Positions 13,615-25,264 of a DNA stretch of 64,000 bases are shown piece by piece. Origin of the DNA: Rhynchonema sp. JSB1_4 (taxonomy: Eukaryota; Nematoda; Chromadorea; Monhysterida; Xyalidae); NCBI GenBank assembly GCA_030248065.1, contig JASAMV010000254.1, forward strand, positions 103,054 to 167,053, in the 5' to 3' direction. The position numbers were made by a program, and so were the translations under genes. The notes under the pieces are model-generated. The model searched no databases and was not told where the DNA came from. It saw only the letters and a program-made list of their open reading frames with translations. Within the stretch, counting starts at the first letter, position 1; every line of letters starts with the position of its first letter.

Positions 13615-15505
13615 CATGTAAATTTGAGAGTAGAGTTTTGAAACGCACTCGCTTCTTCTGGTGCTATCACCCTGTCTTTCACGACTTTGTTGTGGCCTGC
13701 TGGTCCACATTATAAAGTCGCTTTTTGATAGTGTGCGCGTGAAAATGCATGCCGATCGAGTATAAAAGTTGGCGGAAAATGATTTATGGACTCACTAAGA
13801 ATTCGGACAAAAGAGCATCCCATCATCGGTATCATAGTATACGGTAGGCCATACTCACGCATTGCGTGCAAACAAGTTCTGAAACGCACGGCGCGGCGGT
13901 TTCTCTTTTTGTCACTTGACGAAAAATTTTCAAAAAAAGATTTATGTTTGTCGAAAAAGCGTTGCAATAAAGTGACCGCAATAATACGGCGCTGTATATA
14001 CATGTGCTCCGATGTACGCACATGAATGCGCATTATCGTTATGATGTTTGTTATTGATACAAAGTAAAAACTGTGTGCCCCACCACTCTGATATGGATGG
14101 GGTGTACGAAGTGACAAAATAAAGTGCGATCAAATTCTATGATAGTGAAAGATTACGGGTGATTAGAAGGTGACAAAACGCACTGGCATGTGACATGCGC
14201 AGAATTGTGATTGCAACACAATGTGGTGGGTGATGAAGGCTCAAGTATTGCATATTGGTGCCAATCAATCACCAAAGACCACGTACCACACACAAATGGA
14301 AAAACCATGCAGCAACAAACTGCGAGTTGCGGAAGTATGAATAAAAGCAGAAAAAGGAGCGCAAACGAAACGAAATGACGCCTTGCGTAAATCCAGTTAC
14401 AATAGTGACGCCATCAAAGTCCCGCCCAATTGAACGGATTGATGGGGTGCAAAGATATACCTATGCCGCGCTTGCAGATTGACATAAATCCAAACAGACA
14501 TTGTCACTCGCCCACAACCACAAATCTGCTTCTGCGCATCTGGAAAATCGCCAGAAGGTAGGTATGACCATACATGTCTGCTTGGCGGTGTTTCCTTTTT
14601 TGGTGTTGCGAACGCGCCAAGCATCATTAGGGGGTTTACCGCATTATCTGCTCGAAAAAATATACATGTCAAGGGTCAGGGGCGGTTGGGGTTATAGTGT
14701 GTTCTGTGGTGCGTTCACGCAATGTAACAGATGGGCACTGCTACTGCACCCAAACAGAGTATGACCCCTCAAACGTCCCACTTTCCCCTCACATGTTCGG
14801 GGTCACAGTAGGTGTTGGGATTAATGCGAGATGCCCCTCTTTTTGGCCACATAGGTACACATTGCCCTCCTAATGTGCAAGTTTACATTGAGCATCATGC
14901 TTTGATGTGCACCGCACGTTGGGACGCTCTTTTTTGTGTCTGCTTGTCTGTTTATCTGTTTTGGGGCGGTGACTGACCACATGTTAATCTGTACCACAAC
15001 CAAACAGAGGTACATAGTTTTATTGGTGTTTGTCGTGGTTTGGATACGCGGTTTCGGGCCAAGACATGGGCGACCAAGAGAAATACTGTAGATGCAGCAT
15101 CCGGAGACGTTGTTGCGGTGCAACTGAGACATTTCCGTCGTCAGGTTTAGGTCCTTGTTTGAAGCGGGTACGATACTTTTATAACTGTGAATTGATCGCA
15201 GTACCGTCATATGCCAGGGTCTGTTGTTTGGTTCTTCCGGTGCTTCAACGCTGATTTTCTGCTCACTTGAAATGACTGAGTTTGTCGAGACAGTGACTTC
15301 TGCTGAAGTCGACTTCCTACCATATTATGTATTTTGATGATATGTTCCCTGTACGTTGATGTCATGCCGCGAAATGAATAACGGTTTGCGTATGCGCATT
15401 TGATACCCTGACGACAGACGAAAGCAGCTGTAAACGAGCGCGAGAAATAAGAGCGGCAAAATGCATTTGCTTTGCTGAACAAGTCAACTACTTTGCACGT
15501 GGGGT
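13615..15505. other. No supported gene between MITE cluster and tandem array
   Basis: No coherent coding frames, repeats or RNA genes were seen before the tandem array begins. Confidence 0.45.
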
Positions 15506-15931
15506 GGGCGATCCACTACATGCATTAGAGTATGCGACACGCGAGCCATTAGCTGCGGTGGTGTTGGAAAAATGATCAGGCGCCAATGTCGATGTCGATG
15601 ACGATAAGCCAATAAAGAGAGCTCGACACAGGCGTATGTCTAGTTGCACGTCGTTCGCGTATGATGCTGCTTTCCAATCAGTCATTTTTATTCGCCAAAG
15701 TTACTTTTGTTCCAATTTCCAATCAATGTTTGGGTATGTTTGGTGTTCAATCAATCAATCAATGTTTGGTGCGTCACTTAATCAGAATCAATTATGGTGG
15801 AATATATCATACATTGCTGAAATGAATTTTTAAACCTTGCCCTTTGCCTGCCTGCCTGAGTTTATGGTTTTCTTATGATTTTTATGGTCATCTTGTTTCG
15901 ATGGTATCACGTTTCCAGCTATTCGTTTTCG

Positions 15932-17845
15932 CTACTCTTCCAATTGTGTTTGATCGTCTTCTGGCTCCTGTTCGCCAATCGTCAAGAGACAGTCCGGTCG
16001 GTATTGCTGCACAACGCGACGTCGCAAGAACAGGTAGACAACGCTTCCGTGTTCGGAGTGGCCCCTATCGACGTGCGCGCGCCAAACTTCGGCCGATGTC
16101 ACAGCGTAACGTTTGTTGACTGCAATTGATTTTCATTGATCGTTAGTGTCAAAAAAGTTCATTGCGCTTTTTGGTTTGACTCGTGTTCATGCGCGATTAT
16201 TTGAAAAAACAAACAAAATGTACGTGTTCATAAACACAAAACAACTTACACTCTTTCATATAGATCGATTGATTGACAGTATCGGCCACACTGAGAAGCC
16301 TTGCGGCATCATCAACTGCTCCATTCAGCAAATACTCGACGGCTTGTTGCCACACTTGGGTCAAGCCGACCGGGTCGATGTTGACGATTTGAAATGCGAA
16401 CAGCACATGGTCGGCGTGGGGATCTTCTGCGATGGTGTTTTCCACACACAGCCGAACTTCGATTGCATGCCAGTCATGGGCTGAGAAGTCGTCAGAAAAA
16501 AAGCTCGATGTTGTTGAGTGTGCAGTGTCGGCATCATCGTTGTTCTCGCCGTCGTCAGATGGTGGCCCGTTCTGACAGATCACATGATTGCGTCAATAAT
16601 TTTAATTCGGAGCAATTGTAAATTTGATCTCGTATGCGCACTCACCGGTGGTTCATCGGCACCCGCGACCAGAAAGTTGGGCGGCAGCAATTCGTCATCG
16701 GGCTCCAAGTTCGGCAACGGACCACCAGCGAAAAATTTTGTTTTGATGTGGTCCGCCAGATTGAAACATTGTGGTGGTTTGACCGTGCACACATTTATCT
16801 GAATTAAAATCTACATTGTTTGATCTAAAAATACATGAAATCACCAGATTGCAACTCACCAGGCCGTATTTGGCGATTGTTGGCGGACTCTGGTAGTATT
16901 GAAGATTGCGTGTCTTTTGTGGCGACAACTTTAGAGGCAATTTGGAAATCGGAATCAAACACAGATGTCGCATTGAGTAAATGTCAGTCAAGCGAAAAAT
17001 GCCGTACTCGACGGCGTGCTTGCGGTCAATGGTGATACTTTGAAGGATTATTGGAATTGATTGGCACAGCCGTCGTAGCACCGCGATCGTTTCATCCGTT
17101 CCGGCTTCTGCAGCCAAAACGTCCACGAGCGCCTAAAAACGTAATTTTTCCTAATTTGGAACGCGCTAAGTCAACGATACTCTTGCGCAAAGCAAACAAA
17201 TATTGTTGTACTTTTTCTAACCTCCAATAAGGATGAGCACGCGCTGCATGATGCACGATGGGTGCTGGTCCGCGGATCGTAGTAAATCGTGAAGCAGAAC
17301 ACGTGGGCGCACAGATCGACGAACTGGTGTACATATAGCGAATTTGGGCGCATTGGATTGGTTGATGGAATGCCATGCACATGCTGATCGAAGGTTCAGC
17401 AATTGTGAAGTGTCTGAAATCAAACAGTTTCTGCTTTAGACGACACCAAAGCACCCGTGATGGTCAAGTGCGCAACTTTTATGCCGCAGCAAAGTGTACC
17501 GTTTTGCTCTGATGTTCGTCGTAACATTGCACATGATTGCGAACGCTTGCATGCATAGTCCTACATGCAGGGCAAAAAAACGCAAGCACTGATTCATTAT
17601 TTCCGTCCACTTACCGAATCCATATGAATTAGAACTCTCACAGTCAAGTGAGAGGTTTGAGGCGCGATGGTTGCTGCTGTCTGTGGTGGTATTTTGGTCG
17701 AAATTTCAGTCAGGTCCGTTGGCATGATGTCGAAGTTTGGTATAAGTCTGGTACGGTCCGAAATCAGCACAGGCAAAGGGAAAGGCAAGAGTCTGGGAAG
17801 TGGAAATGAAATTGTTTTGTAATTGTTGACACATTTTCGCTGCAA
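15932..17845 (-). CDS. Unknown multi-exon protein, tandem copy A (3' part well supported)
   Basis: I do not recognise the family. The C-terminal exons 16860-17132, 16646-16798, 16250-16571 and 15932-16119 join in frame to give the last 311 residues, ending in an acidic tail (EDDQTQLEE). Upstream coding blocks are about 17222-17419 (SLYVHQFVDLCAHVFCF...) and 17615-17845 (...MPTDLTEISTKIPP...); the join between them is unresolved. Support that these are real exons comes from copy B: the same reading frames differ mainly by conservative replacements (IRLTDIYS-type changes) and in-frame codon losses of 3 or 9 nt. Visible features are a Pro/Asp/Glu-rich linker (FFAGGPLPNLEPDDELLPP), an acidic Ser/Thr stretch, and a basic RRRVVQQY near the end. 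There is no signal peptide or membrane segment in the part seen. The 5' end is not defined. Confidence 0.6.
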
Positions 17846-18767
17846 GGCATTTGTGGAAAAGCTAGTCCAGTTTCAAAATTGACTTCCATTTTTCTCAGGC
17901 CTGTGCTTGGGCTTGGCCACCCCGACGCAAACAACGTTTCCAATTGTCGCTGCGCGCACAAAGAGCTATGCTTATGAAAAGCTGCTCCAAGCTCTGCGGA
18001 CGGTGTCACTGCTGACGATCAGTTCGGCACTAATTTGGTTCCGTGACTTTTTCGCATTGAAAAGTTGTTGGGATTTCTACAGTGCTGACACTTATTTGTT
18101 GTCTGGGACACGATAGTACAAGCACGCCGCACTGCAAATCACACACCCCTGCAGCCAACAACCAGGCGCGTTTGTGCAGTAAGTAAAACCAGGATATTTC
18201 TGCACATGGGTGATCCGCTGCATGCATTAGAGTATGCGACACGCGAGCCATTAGCTGCGGTGGTGTTGGAAAAATGATCAGGCGTCAATGTAGATGACGA
18301 TAAGCCAATAAGGAGAGCTCGACACAGGCGTATTTCTAGTTGCACGTCGTTCGCGTATGATGCTGTTTTCCAATCAGACATTTTTATACGCCAAAGTTAC
18401 TTTTGTTCCAATTTCCAATCAATGTTCGGGTATGTTTGGTGTTCAGTCAATCAATCAATTTTTGGTGCGTCACTTGATCAGTGGAGTGAGTTTAATCAGA
18501 TACAATTGTGGTGGAATATATCATTTAATTACGCAGTACGGGGGAGTATATTACAAGTGTTCATTTCAGCATGCGCCTGCTTCAAAGCTAATTCTTGTTC
18601 TTTGTGCTACCTGATGTGTTGAAACGTGGCTCAGATCTCTGGCGCGCTTGCTGAAATGAATTTTTAAACCTTGCCCTTTGCCTGCCTGCCTGAGTTTATG
18701 GTTTTCTTATGGTTTTTTATGGTTATCTTGTTTCGATGGTGTCACGTTTCCTGCTATTCGTTTTCGA

Positions 18768-20889
18768 TTACTCTTCCAATTGTGTTTGATCGTCCTCTGG
18801 CTCCTGTTCGCCAATGGTCAACAGACAATCCGGCCGGTATTGCTGCACAACGCGACGTCGCAAGAACAGGTAGACAACGCGTCCGTGTTCGGAGTGGCCT
18901 CTATCGACGTGCGCGCGCCAAACTGCGGCCGATGTCACAGCGTATCGTTTGTTGACTGCAATTGATTTTCATTGATCGTTAGTGTCAAAAAAGTTCATTG
19001 CGCTTTTTGGTTTGACTCGTGTTCATGCGCGATTATTTGAAAAAAAAACAAACAAAATATGCGTGTTCATAAACACAAAACAACTTACACTCTTTCAGAT
19101 AGATCGATTGATTGACAGTATCCGCCACACTGAGAAGCCTTGCGGCATCATCAATTTCTCCATTCAGCAAATACTCGACGGCTTGTTGCCGCACTTGAGT
19201 CAAGCCGATCAGATCGATGTTCACGATGTGAAGCGCGAACAGGGCATGGTCAACGTGCGGGTCTTCTGCGATTATGTTTTCGACACACAGCCGCACTTCG
19301 ATTGCATGACGCTCATTGGCCCTCAAGTCGTCAGAAAAAAGACTCGATAATGGGTGGAATTTTCGAAACGGTGTGAAGGTCAGTTGGGCGTGAAGGTCGG
19401 TCGAAAGCTCGGTCGGCGTAGCTCGGTGTAAACGTGAAACATTGCCTGTTATTAACGTGGAATGTTTCAAGTTTACACGGAGGTCTATCACACTGAGCTG
19501 TCGACCGAGCTTTCCACCGACCTTTACACCCAACTGACCTTTACACCGTTTCGAAAATATCACCCGTTGTTGGGTGTGAAGTGTCCCCATCATCGGTGTT
19601 ACCGCCGTCATTGGATGGTGGGCCGTTCTGACAGATCACGTGATTGCGTCAATAATTTTAATTTGGAGCAAATGTAAATTTGGTCTCGTATGAGCACTCA
19701 CCGGTGGTTCATCGGCACCCGCCATCAGGAAGTTGGGCGGCAGCAGATCGTCTTCGGGCTCCAAGTTCGGTAACGGGCCACCAGCGAAAAATCGAGATTT
19801 TATGTGGTCCGTCAGATTGAAACACGGTGGGTTGTACGTGCATGCGTTTATCTGAATTAAAATCTACATTGTTTGATCTAAAAATACATGAAATCACCAG
19901 ATTGCAACTCACCAGGCCGCCTTTGGCGCTTGTTGGCGGACTCTGATAGTAGCGCAGATTGCGTTTCTTTTGTGGCGACAAGTTCACAGGCAAGTTGGTC
20001 AGTGGAATCAGACACAAGTGTCGCATTGCGTAAATGTCAGCCACGCGAAAAATACCGTATGCGACGGCGTCCTGGCGGCCAACGGTGATGTTTTGAAGGA
20101 TTATTGGGATGGATGTGTATAGCATCGAGATCGTTTCATCCGTTCCGGCTTCTGCAGCCAGAACGTCAACGAGCGCCTAGAAACGTAATTTTTTCGAATT
20201 TGGAACGCGCTAGGTCAACGATTCTCTTGCGCAAAGTAAACAAATATTATTGTACATTTTCTAACCTCCAACAACGACGCGCAAGCGCTGCATGATGCAC
20301 GATGAGTGTTGGTGCGCGGATCGAAATAAATCGTGAAGCAGAACACATATGCGCACAGAACGACGAATTGGTGTACATATAGCGAATTTTGTTCGCATCG
20401 GATTGGTTGATGGTATGCCATGCACATGCTGATCGAAGTTCAGCAATTGTGAAGTGTCTGAAATCAAACAGTTTCTGCTTTAGACTACACCAAAGCACCC
20501 GTGATGGTCAAGTGCGCAACTTTTATGCCGCAGCAAAGTGCACCGTTTTGCTCTGATGTTCGTCGTAACATTGCAAATGATTGCGAACGCTTGCATACAT
20601 AGTCCTACATGCAGGGCAAAAAAACGCAAGCACTGATTTATTATTTCCGTCCACTTACCGAATCCACATGAATTAGTACTCTCACAGTCAAGTATGAGGT
20701 TTGAGGCGCGAAGGTTGCTGCTGTCTGTGGTGGTATTTTGGTCCAAATTTCAGTCAGGTCCGTTGGCATGATGTAGAAGTTTGGTATAAGCCTGGTACGG
20801 TCCGAAATCAGCACAGGCAAAGGGAAAGGCAAGAGTCTGGGAAGTGGAAATGAAATTGTTCTGCAATTGTTGACACATTTTCGCTGCAA
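18768..20889 (-). pseudogene. Tandem copy B of the unknown gene, exon interrupted by a foldback element
   Basis: This copy has the same exon order as copy A. The last exon (stop at 18768) is intact and nearly identical to A, as are the SIPIILQ-containing exon (~19913-20176), the GGPLPNLEP exon (~19701-19858) and the MPTDLTEI exon (~20659-20889). The acidic exon, homologous to 16250-16571, is split by the foldback element 19352-19565. Reading from the correct upstream frame meets a stop inside the insert. Unless the insert is spliced out, the protein would be truncated before its last ~165 residues. Elsewhere the frame is preserved, so damage is recent or the product still functions without the tail. 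I call it a probable pseudogene. Confidence 0.55.
19352..19565. mobile_element. Foldback element inserted in an exon of copy B
   Basis: Complete palindromic copy: GGGTGGAATTTTCGAAACGG at one end and CGTTTCGAAAATATCACCC at the other. The equivalent exon in copy A (16500-16530) lacks it, giving an empty-site comparison. Confidence 0.85.
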
Positions 20890-21312
20890 GGCATTTAGGG
20901 AAAAGCTAGTCCAGTTTCAAAATTGACTTCCATTTTTCTCAGGCCTGTGCTTGGGCTTGGCCGCCCCGACGCAAACAACGTTTCCAATTGTCGCTGCGCG
21001 CACGAAGAGCTATGCTTATGAAAAGCTGCTGAAAAAAGAGCTCGAATACAGGTGTATTTTTAGTTGCGCGTCATTCACGTACGACGCTGTTTTCCGATTA
21101 TTATACGCAAAATTTCCTGTTTATTCCAATTTCCAATCAGTGTGCAGGTATTGATGCATCACATAATTAATGGAGCCAGGTTAATGAGATACAATAATTA
21201 CATAGTATGGTGGAATATATCACACAATTACGCAGTATGGTGGAGTATATTACCAGTGTTCAATTCAGCATGCGCCGTCCTCAAAGCTAATTGTTGTTCT
21301 TTGTGCTACCTG

Positions 21313-22058
21313 CAGGGTTGGGTTAAAAAAAGTAAAAATCTATTTATAAAAAAAATTTTAAAAAAAAGTTCGCCACTTTTTCGGTTTTTAAAAATTAGAA
21401 AAGTAAGTTCACTTTTTTTATTATTTCACAACTTTTTATTATTTTTATTCTCCCCTTTTTGCTGTGAAATGCATGTTTTTATGCATGTTTTTGCTTGTTG
21501 TTTCTTTAAAATCGCCTGCGGCGCTTGTATTTCGCATCGGTTCAATGTCATTACAACGTTAGACAGTCTGTGGGTCTTCTAAACTACTTAAGCAGCCGTC
21601 ATTATGTGCGCATTCAGTTCTTCCAGCAAGTCAAACCTGCTTGAAATCCAAAATTATCTTTCCAAAACTGCGGGATATGCTGCTGTTTTCATGTAACTTT
21701 GCTTAAAAATGTGCCAATCATTTACCTTTCCCGTGACACGCCTTCACTTTTTATACTACAATCTACATATGTAGGTTGGTGGACAGACTATCCCCAACGC
21801 AAATTGTTACGTTATCTGGCTCATCGTAGAAAATCTCACCTCGCTACTGCCCGTTTGTGAACATAACTGGTCGGTGTCAACTATTCTTATATTCTCAAGT
21901 ACAATCAAATATACTTCCAAAAAATTTAGACAATTTTTCACATTGCGAACCGAAATTTTTGTGGTCCGGAATAAAAAAGTAAATCTTAAAAAAATTTTTT
22001 AAAAATTCAAAAAAGTTAAAAAATGTTCGATAATAAAAAATTTCTTAATCCAACCCTG
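21313..22058. mobile_element. hAT-like non-autonomous element, TSD GCTACCTG
   Basis: Termini are CAGGGTTGGGTT and TTAATCCAACCCTG. Perfect 8-bp direct repeats GCTACCTG occupy 21305-21312 and 22059-22066. The paralogous empty site is preserved in copy B near 18605-18620, where the same sequence runs through without the insert. The interior is A/T-homopolymer-rich and I see no transposase frame. Confidence 0.9.
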
Positions 22059-22149
22059 GCTACCTGATGTGTTGAAACGTGGCTCAGATCTCTGGCGCGC
22101 TTGCTGAAATGAATTTTTAAAGCTTGCCCATTGTCTGCCTGCCTGATCG

Positions 22150-22625
22150 CATGGTTTTTTATGGTTATCTTGTTTCGAATGTGTCACGTTTCTTGCGTAT
22201 TCGTTTTCGATTACTTCACTCTTCCCATTGTGTTTAATCGTCCTCTGGCTCCTGTTCGCCAGCAATAATCAACAGACAATCCGGCCGGTATTTTTGCACA
22301 ACGCGACGTCGCAAATACAGGTAGACAACACGTCCTGTTCAGAGTGCCCTTTTATCGACGTGCGCGCGCCAAATAGCGGCCGATGTCACCGAGTAATGTT
22401 TGTTGACTGCAATTGGTTTTCATTGATCGCAGGTGTCAAAAAATTTCATTGCGCTTTTTTGCTTTGACTCGTATTCATATACGCGATTATTTTAAGAAAA
22501 CAAAATGTGCGTGTTCCCACAACTTACACTCTTCGAGATATATCGATTGATTTACAGCTTCCGCCACACTGAAAACTCTTGCCACTCGTTGGCGGACAAG
22601 TCGTCAGAAAAAAGACTCGATAATG
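22150..22625 (-). pseudogene. Truncated tandem copy C of the unknown gene
   Basis: Only the terminal exon and a remnant of the acidic exon remain. The last exon is recognisable (AAIWRAHVD, RRRVVQKYRPDCL) but carries frameshifts and an extra codon near the old stop. A large internal deletion separates it from the SSLFSDDL remnant near 22600. Like copy B it ends in the foldback element, at the identical junction, so B and C share a more recent ancestor than either does with A. Confidence 0.6.
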
Positions 22626-22705
22626 CGTGGAATTTTCGAAACGGTGTAAAGGTCAGTTGGGCGTAAAGGTCGGTGTAAAGTTCGGTCGAAAGCTCGGTCG
22701 GCGTA
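22624..22705. mobile_element. Foldback element, left arm only (copy C)
   Basis: Same junction as in copy B (CTCGATAATG just before the element). The sequence stops after AGCTCGGTCGGCGTA, marking the end of the duplicated block. Confidence 0.75.
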
Positions 22706-23174
22706 TGTAGCTCTGTGCTTTGAACCTTGACGCTCCTTTTTTTACCACTATGCTCGGCTTAGGCATCAGCCAGGATGACTTGTGCACACAGAACATGACC
22801 ATATTTCGTCCTTTTGCATTACACTTTTGTTAATTTTTATCTTCACAGACGTTGCCTACTCTAGACTGGAATAATCTCATGAGTCAGACCAACTCTACGT
22901 GATGCAAACTTTCTCAATACCCAGGGGACCTTTTCGTTCACAATCAGAGGTCTCGGGCAGCCACGAGCTGACTCAAAGTTCCATGATTTTTTTTTATATT
23001 CTGAGCTCCGAACAATGATGATCATCATTACACAAGAGGGATCACAAGATCCAAAGACTAACAAAAGAAAGCTGAGCGATTTCTCCTAAGTGATCATAAG
23101 CTAAAGCCGTTAACAGATCCAAAGGACATATCACTATCAGCATTTTTTGCAGTCAATCTCAGTAGTTCATGGTC

Positions 23175-23420
23175 CTATTCAATTGCGCTCCTTTCGCTCC
23201 ACATCAGATTGCTCCAACGCTTCAAAGCTTCAGGCGGCCATGTTTGCGCGAGGGATTTGAGTTGATCTTGGATCTTCTCTTGAATTTCTTTACTCTATCC
23301 CGTCTTGGTGCTGTTGTTTCTTTGCGTCCAGGTGTTGAAAAAGGCTTGTTTGCGATGACTTTAGTCTCTTCTTGATTGGAATTTGGTAAATTAGTGATGT
23401 GGTGGGTAGGATCAGTAGAC
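23175..23420 (-). pseudogene. Possible C-terminal fragment of a transposase-like or other coding sequence
   Basis: On the minus strand, two overlapping frames read as ...KPFSTPGRKETTAPRRDRVK and, after a shift, EIQEKIQDQLKSLAQTWPPE followed by RWSNLMWSERSAIE and a stop at 23175. The composition looks like real protein ending in a Pro-Gly-Arg and Lys/Arg linker, as in some transposases. I cannot name the family. Confidence 0.25.
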
Positions 23421-23479
23421 AAGTTTGGTATGGGTTACTGTAGTTAGTAGGGCTGGAAAGGGATGTGATGAAACTTTCG

Positions 23480-24560
23480 ATTGAAGATTGATCGAAAAGT
23501 AAAATTCTTCGTCGGTAAAAACAGTTCCATGATTAACAACTTCTTTCCTATCGGACAAAAACGGACTACGTGCTCAACTGAATCTCCGTTGTTTCAGTCT
23601 CAGCTTTGCAGTTGGTATGCCGTCCTCATCATCACGCCCACAAACATGCAAACATTGCGCGTTTGTGTGCCGAAATGGCAAAATGGAACAAACACGTCAT
23701 CCGCGCTCACACCGACAGGCGACAATTCGAATGCGCTGTATGTGGCGCGTGATTCAAAACCAAGCCTGAAGTCAAACAACTCATCGTGAATATTCATTCC
23801 GGCCTTCCAGCCCAGCCACGTTTGTTCGAAATGCGCGAAATCATTCAAAAGCGCTGGTGGGCTGCGACATCATTTGGTGGCTCACTCAAGCGAACGACCA
23901 CATAAATGCACTGAATGCGGCGCTGCGTTCATAACGCATAATCGACTTTGTTCAGTCATTTTCGTAACAAGCACAGCACCGACGACCTCCAGAAATGCAG
24001 TCAATGCGATTACAGCTGCAGCGATAATCGTGCGTTGAACAGACATGCCCGAAACAAACACGAAGGCACAAATCGCCGATATCAGCGCAGGCACTGTACA
24101 AAATCGTTCGTGCTGATCAATTATCTTCGAATACATTCACAAACTGACTCTGATTTGCGACCGTACAAATGCAAACGATGCGATGCAACGTTCAAAAAGC
24201 AAAACGGTCTCAATTATCACCGCATGAAGGCCCATTTGAAGGTCAAGTCCCATAAATGTGTGCAGTGTGGTGTTCGTGCGTACACCGGCAGTGAGCTCAA
24301 AACACACAACAGGCCTGTTCATGAAATATGTACGGCACGAGGCGAATGCGACTACAGCTGCATCAGCCAGAGCCGGCTCAATCAGCACCGTTCAAGGGTT
24401 CACTCCGATCGACAACTATTCGAATGTTCACATTGTCACGAGGCATTCGCACGTCGATACAATCGCGATCGGCAGACCGTTCAAATGTTCGCAATGTTCG
24501 CGACAAAGACGGCGCAACACAAAACAACACACGGGACGAGAGCGCGCAACCAGCGGCACG
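23480..24560 (+). pseudogene. Frameshifted C2H2 zinc-finger array
   Basis: About ten C2H2-type fingers can be followed across all three plus frames, for example CSKCAKSFKSAGGLRHH, CTECGAAFITHNRLC, CSQCDYSCSDNRALNRH and CKRCDATFKKQNGLNYH. Breaks occur near 23690 (shift), 23743 (stop), 23955 (shift) and 24470 (shift). The longest continuous frame starts at 23948. Linkers resemble DNA-binding zinc-finger proteins (HSSERPHKC, SDLRPYKC). No introns are needed between fingers. Either it is a decayed, possibly retrocopied, zinc-finger gene, or the frame breaks are sequencing errors, because the array runs into a degenerate A/C tract. The C-terminal part cannot be read. Confidence 0.65.
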
Positions 24561-24589
24561 GCGAGCAAACACCACCACCCCGCCAACGA

Positions 24590-24830
24590 ACACCAAGAAA
24601 CGCCGAAAAAAACCAACACCAGCACCACCACCCCACCCGAAACAAAAAAAAAAAAAAACAAAACACCACACCCCCCCAACAAAAAAAAAAACAAACAAAC
24701 ACCAACCCAACCCCGCCCACAAAACACCCACGACAAAAAACACAACCAAAAAAAAAAAGCAACCAACAAAAAACACCCCCCCCCCCACCCCACCAACCCA
24801 ACACCCCCCCCCCCAAAGTGCACAAGAACC
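24590..24830. other. Degenerate A/C-only tract, probable sequence artefact
   Basis: G is nearly absent and T is absent for long stretches; runs of A and of C alternate with no repeat unit. Frames across it give His/Pro/Lys/Thr-rich or Gly/Val/Phe-rich nonsense. It directly follows the zinc-finger array. Confidence 0.6.
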
Positions 24831-25264
24831 CGTGACTCGCTGTGTATGACGTAACCCCCCGACAAGGCAGTCATTTCACATCAGTCAGTTTTGTCTTCGG
24901 TAGCCAATTTGAATCCGGCATGCTCAGCTTCTTCTCAGGTATTTGCCAGGCCACCTGGTAATCATTCATTTCTCTTGCTTTATGCGTAGTAGATATGTAT
25001 ACAAGCGTGTTACATAGCAACACGCATAATTAAAACGCCCTGCAAATGCAAGGCAAATTCAATAACACAACAATGACAACAGCTGTAGGATGTTTTGATG
25101 ATTGAAATCAACCACGGTAGTTTTCTGTGTCATGGCCCCTGCCGATTATTATTGCCTTGGACACATTTGGGCATCTTTTCAGAGAATGAAGAAGAGAGAC
25201 GAACATGCTCGACCGGGTATGTTAAAAAAAATTCAAAACAAATACGCATATCACATGTTCTGAA

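Larger units (their letters stand above)
15506..22705. repeat. Three direct tandem copies of a ~2.5-2.8 kb locus
   Basis: Copy A runs about 15506-17996, B 18208-21030 and C 21037-22705. All start with sequence ending in a shared block around GAGCTCGACACAGGCG (15618, 18317, diverged at 21036) and run through the same exons and introns. A and B match along their whole length, introns included; C is shortened by internal deletion and enlarged by a hAT-like insertion. The 18000-18205 spacer after A has no counterpart after B. Confidence 0.85.

Noticed and set aside
24258..24874. Open frames of 114-198 residues through the A/C tract
   Set aside because: Only the first part is zinc-finger sequence; the rest is low-complexity His/Pro/Lys/Thr or Gly/Val/Phe from the degenerate tract.
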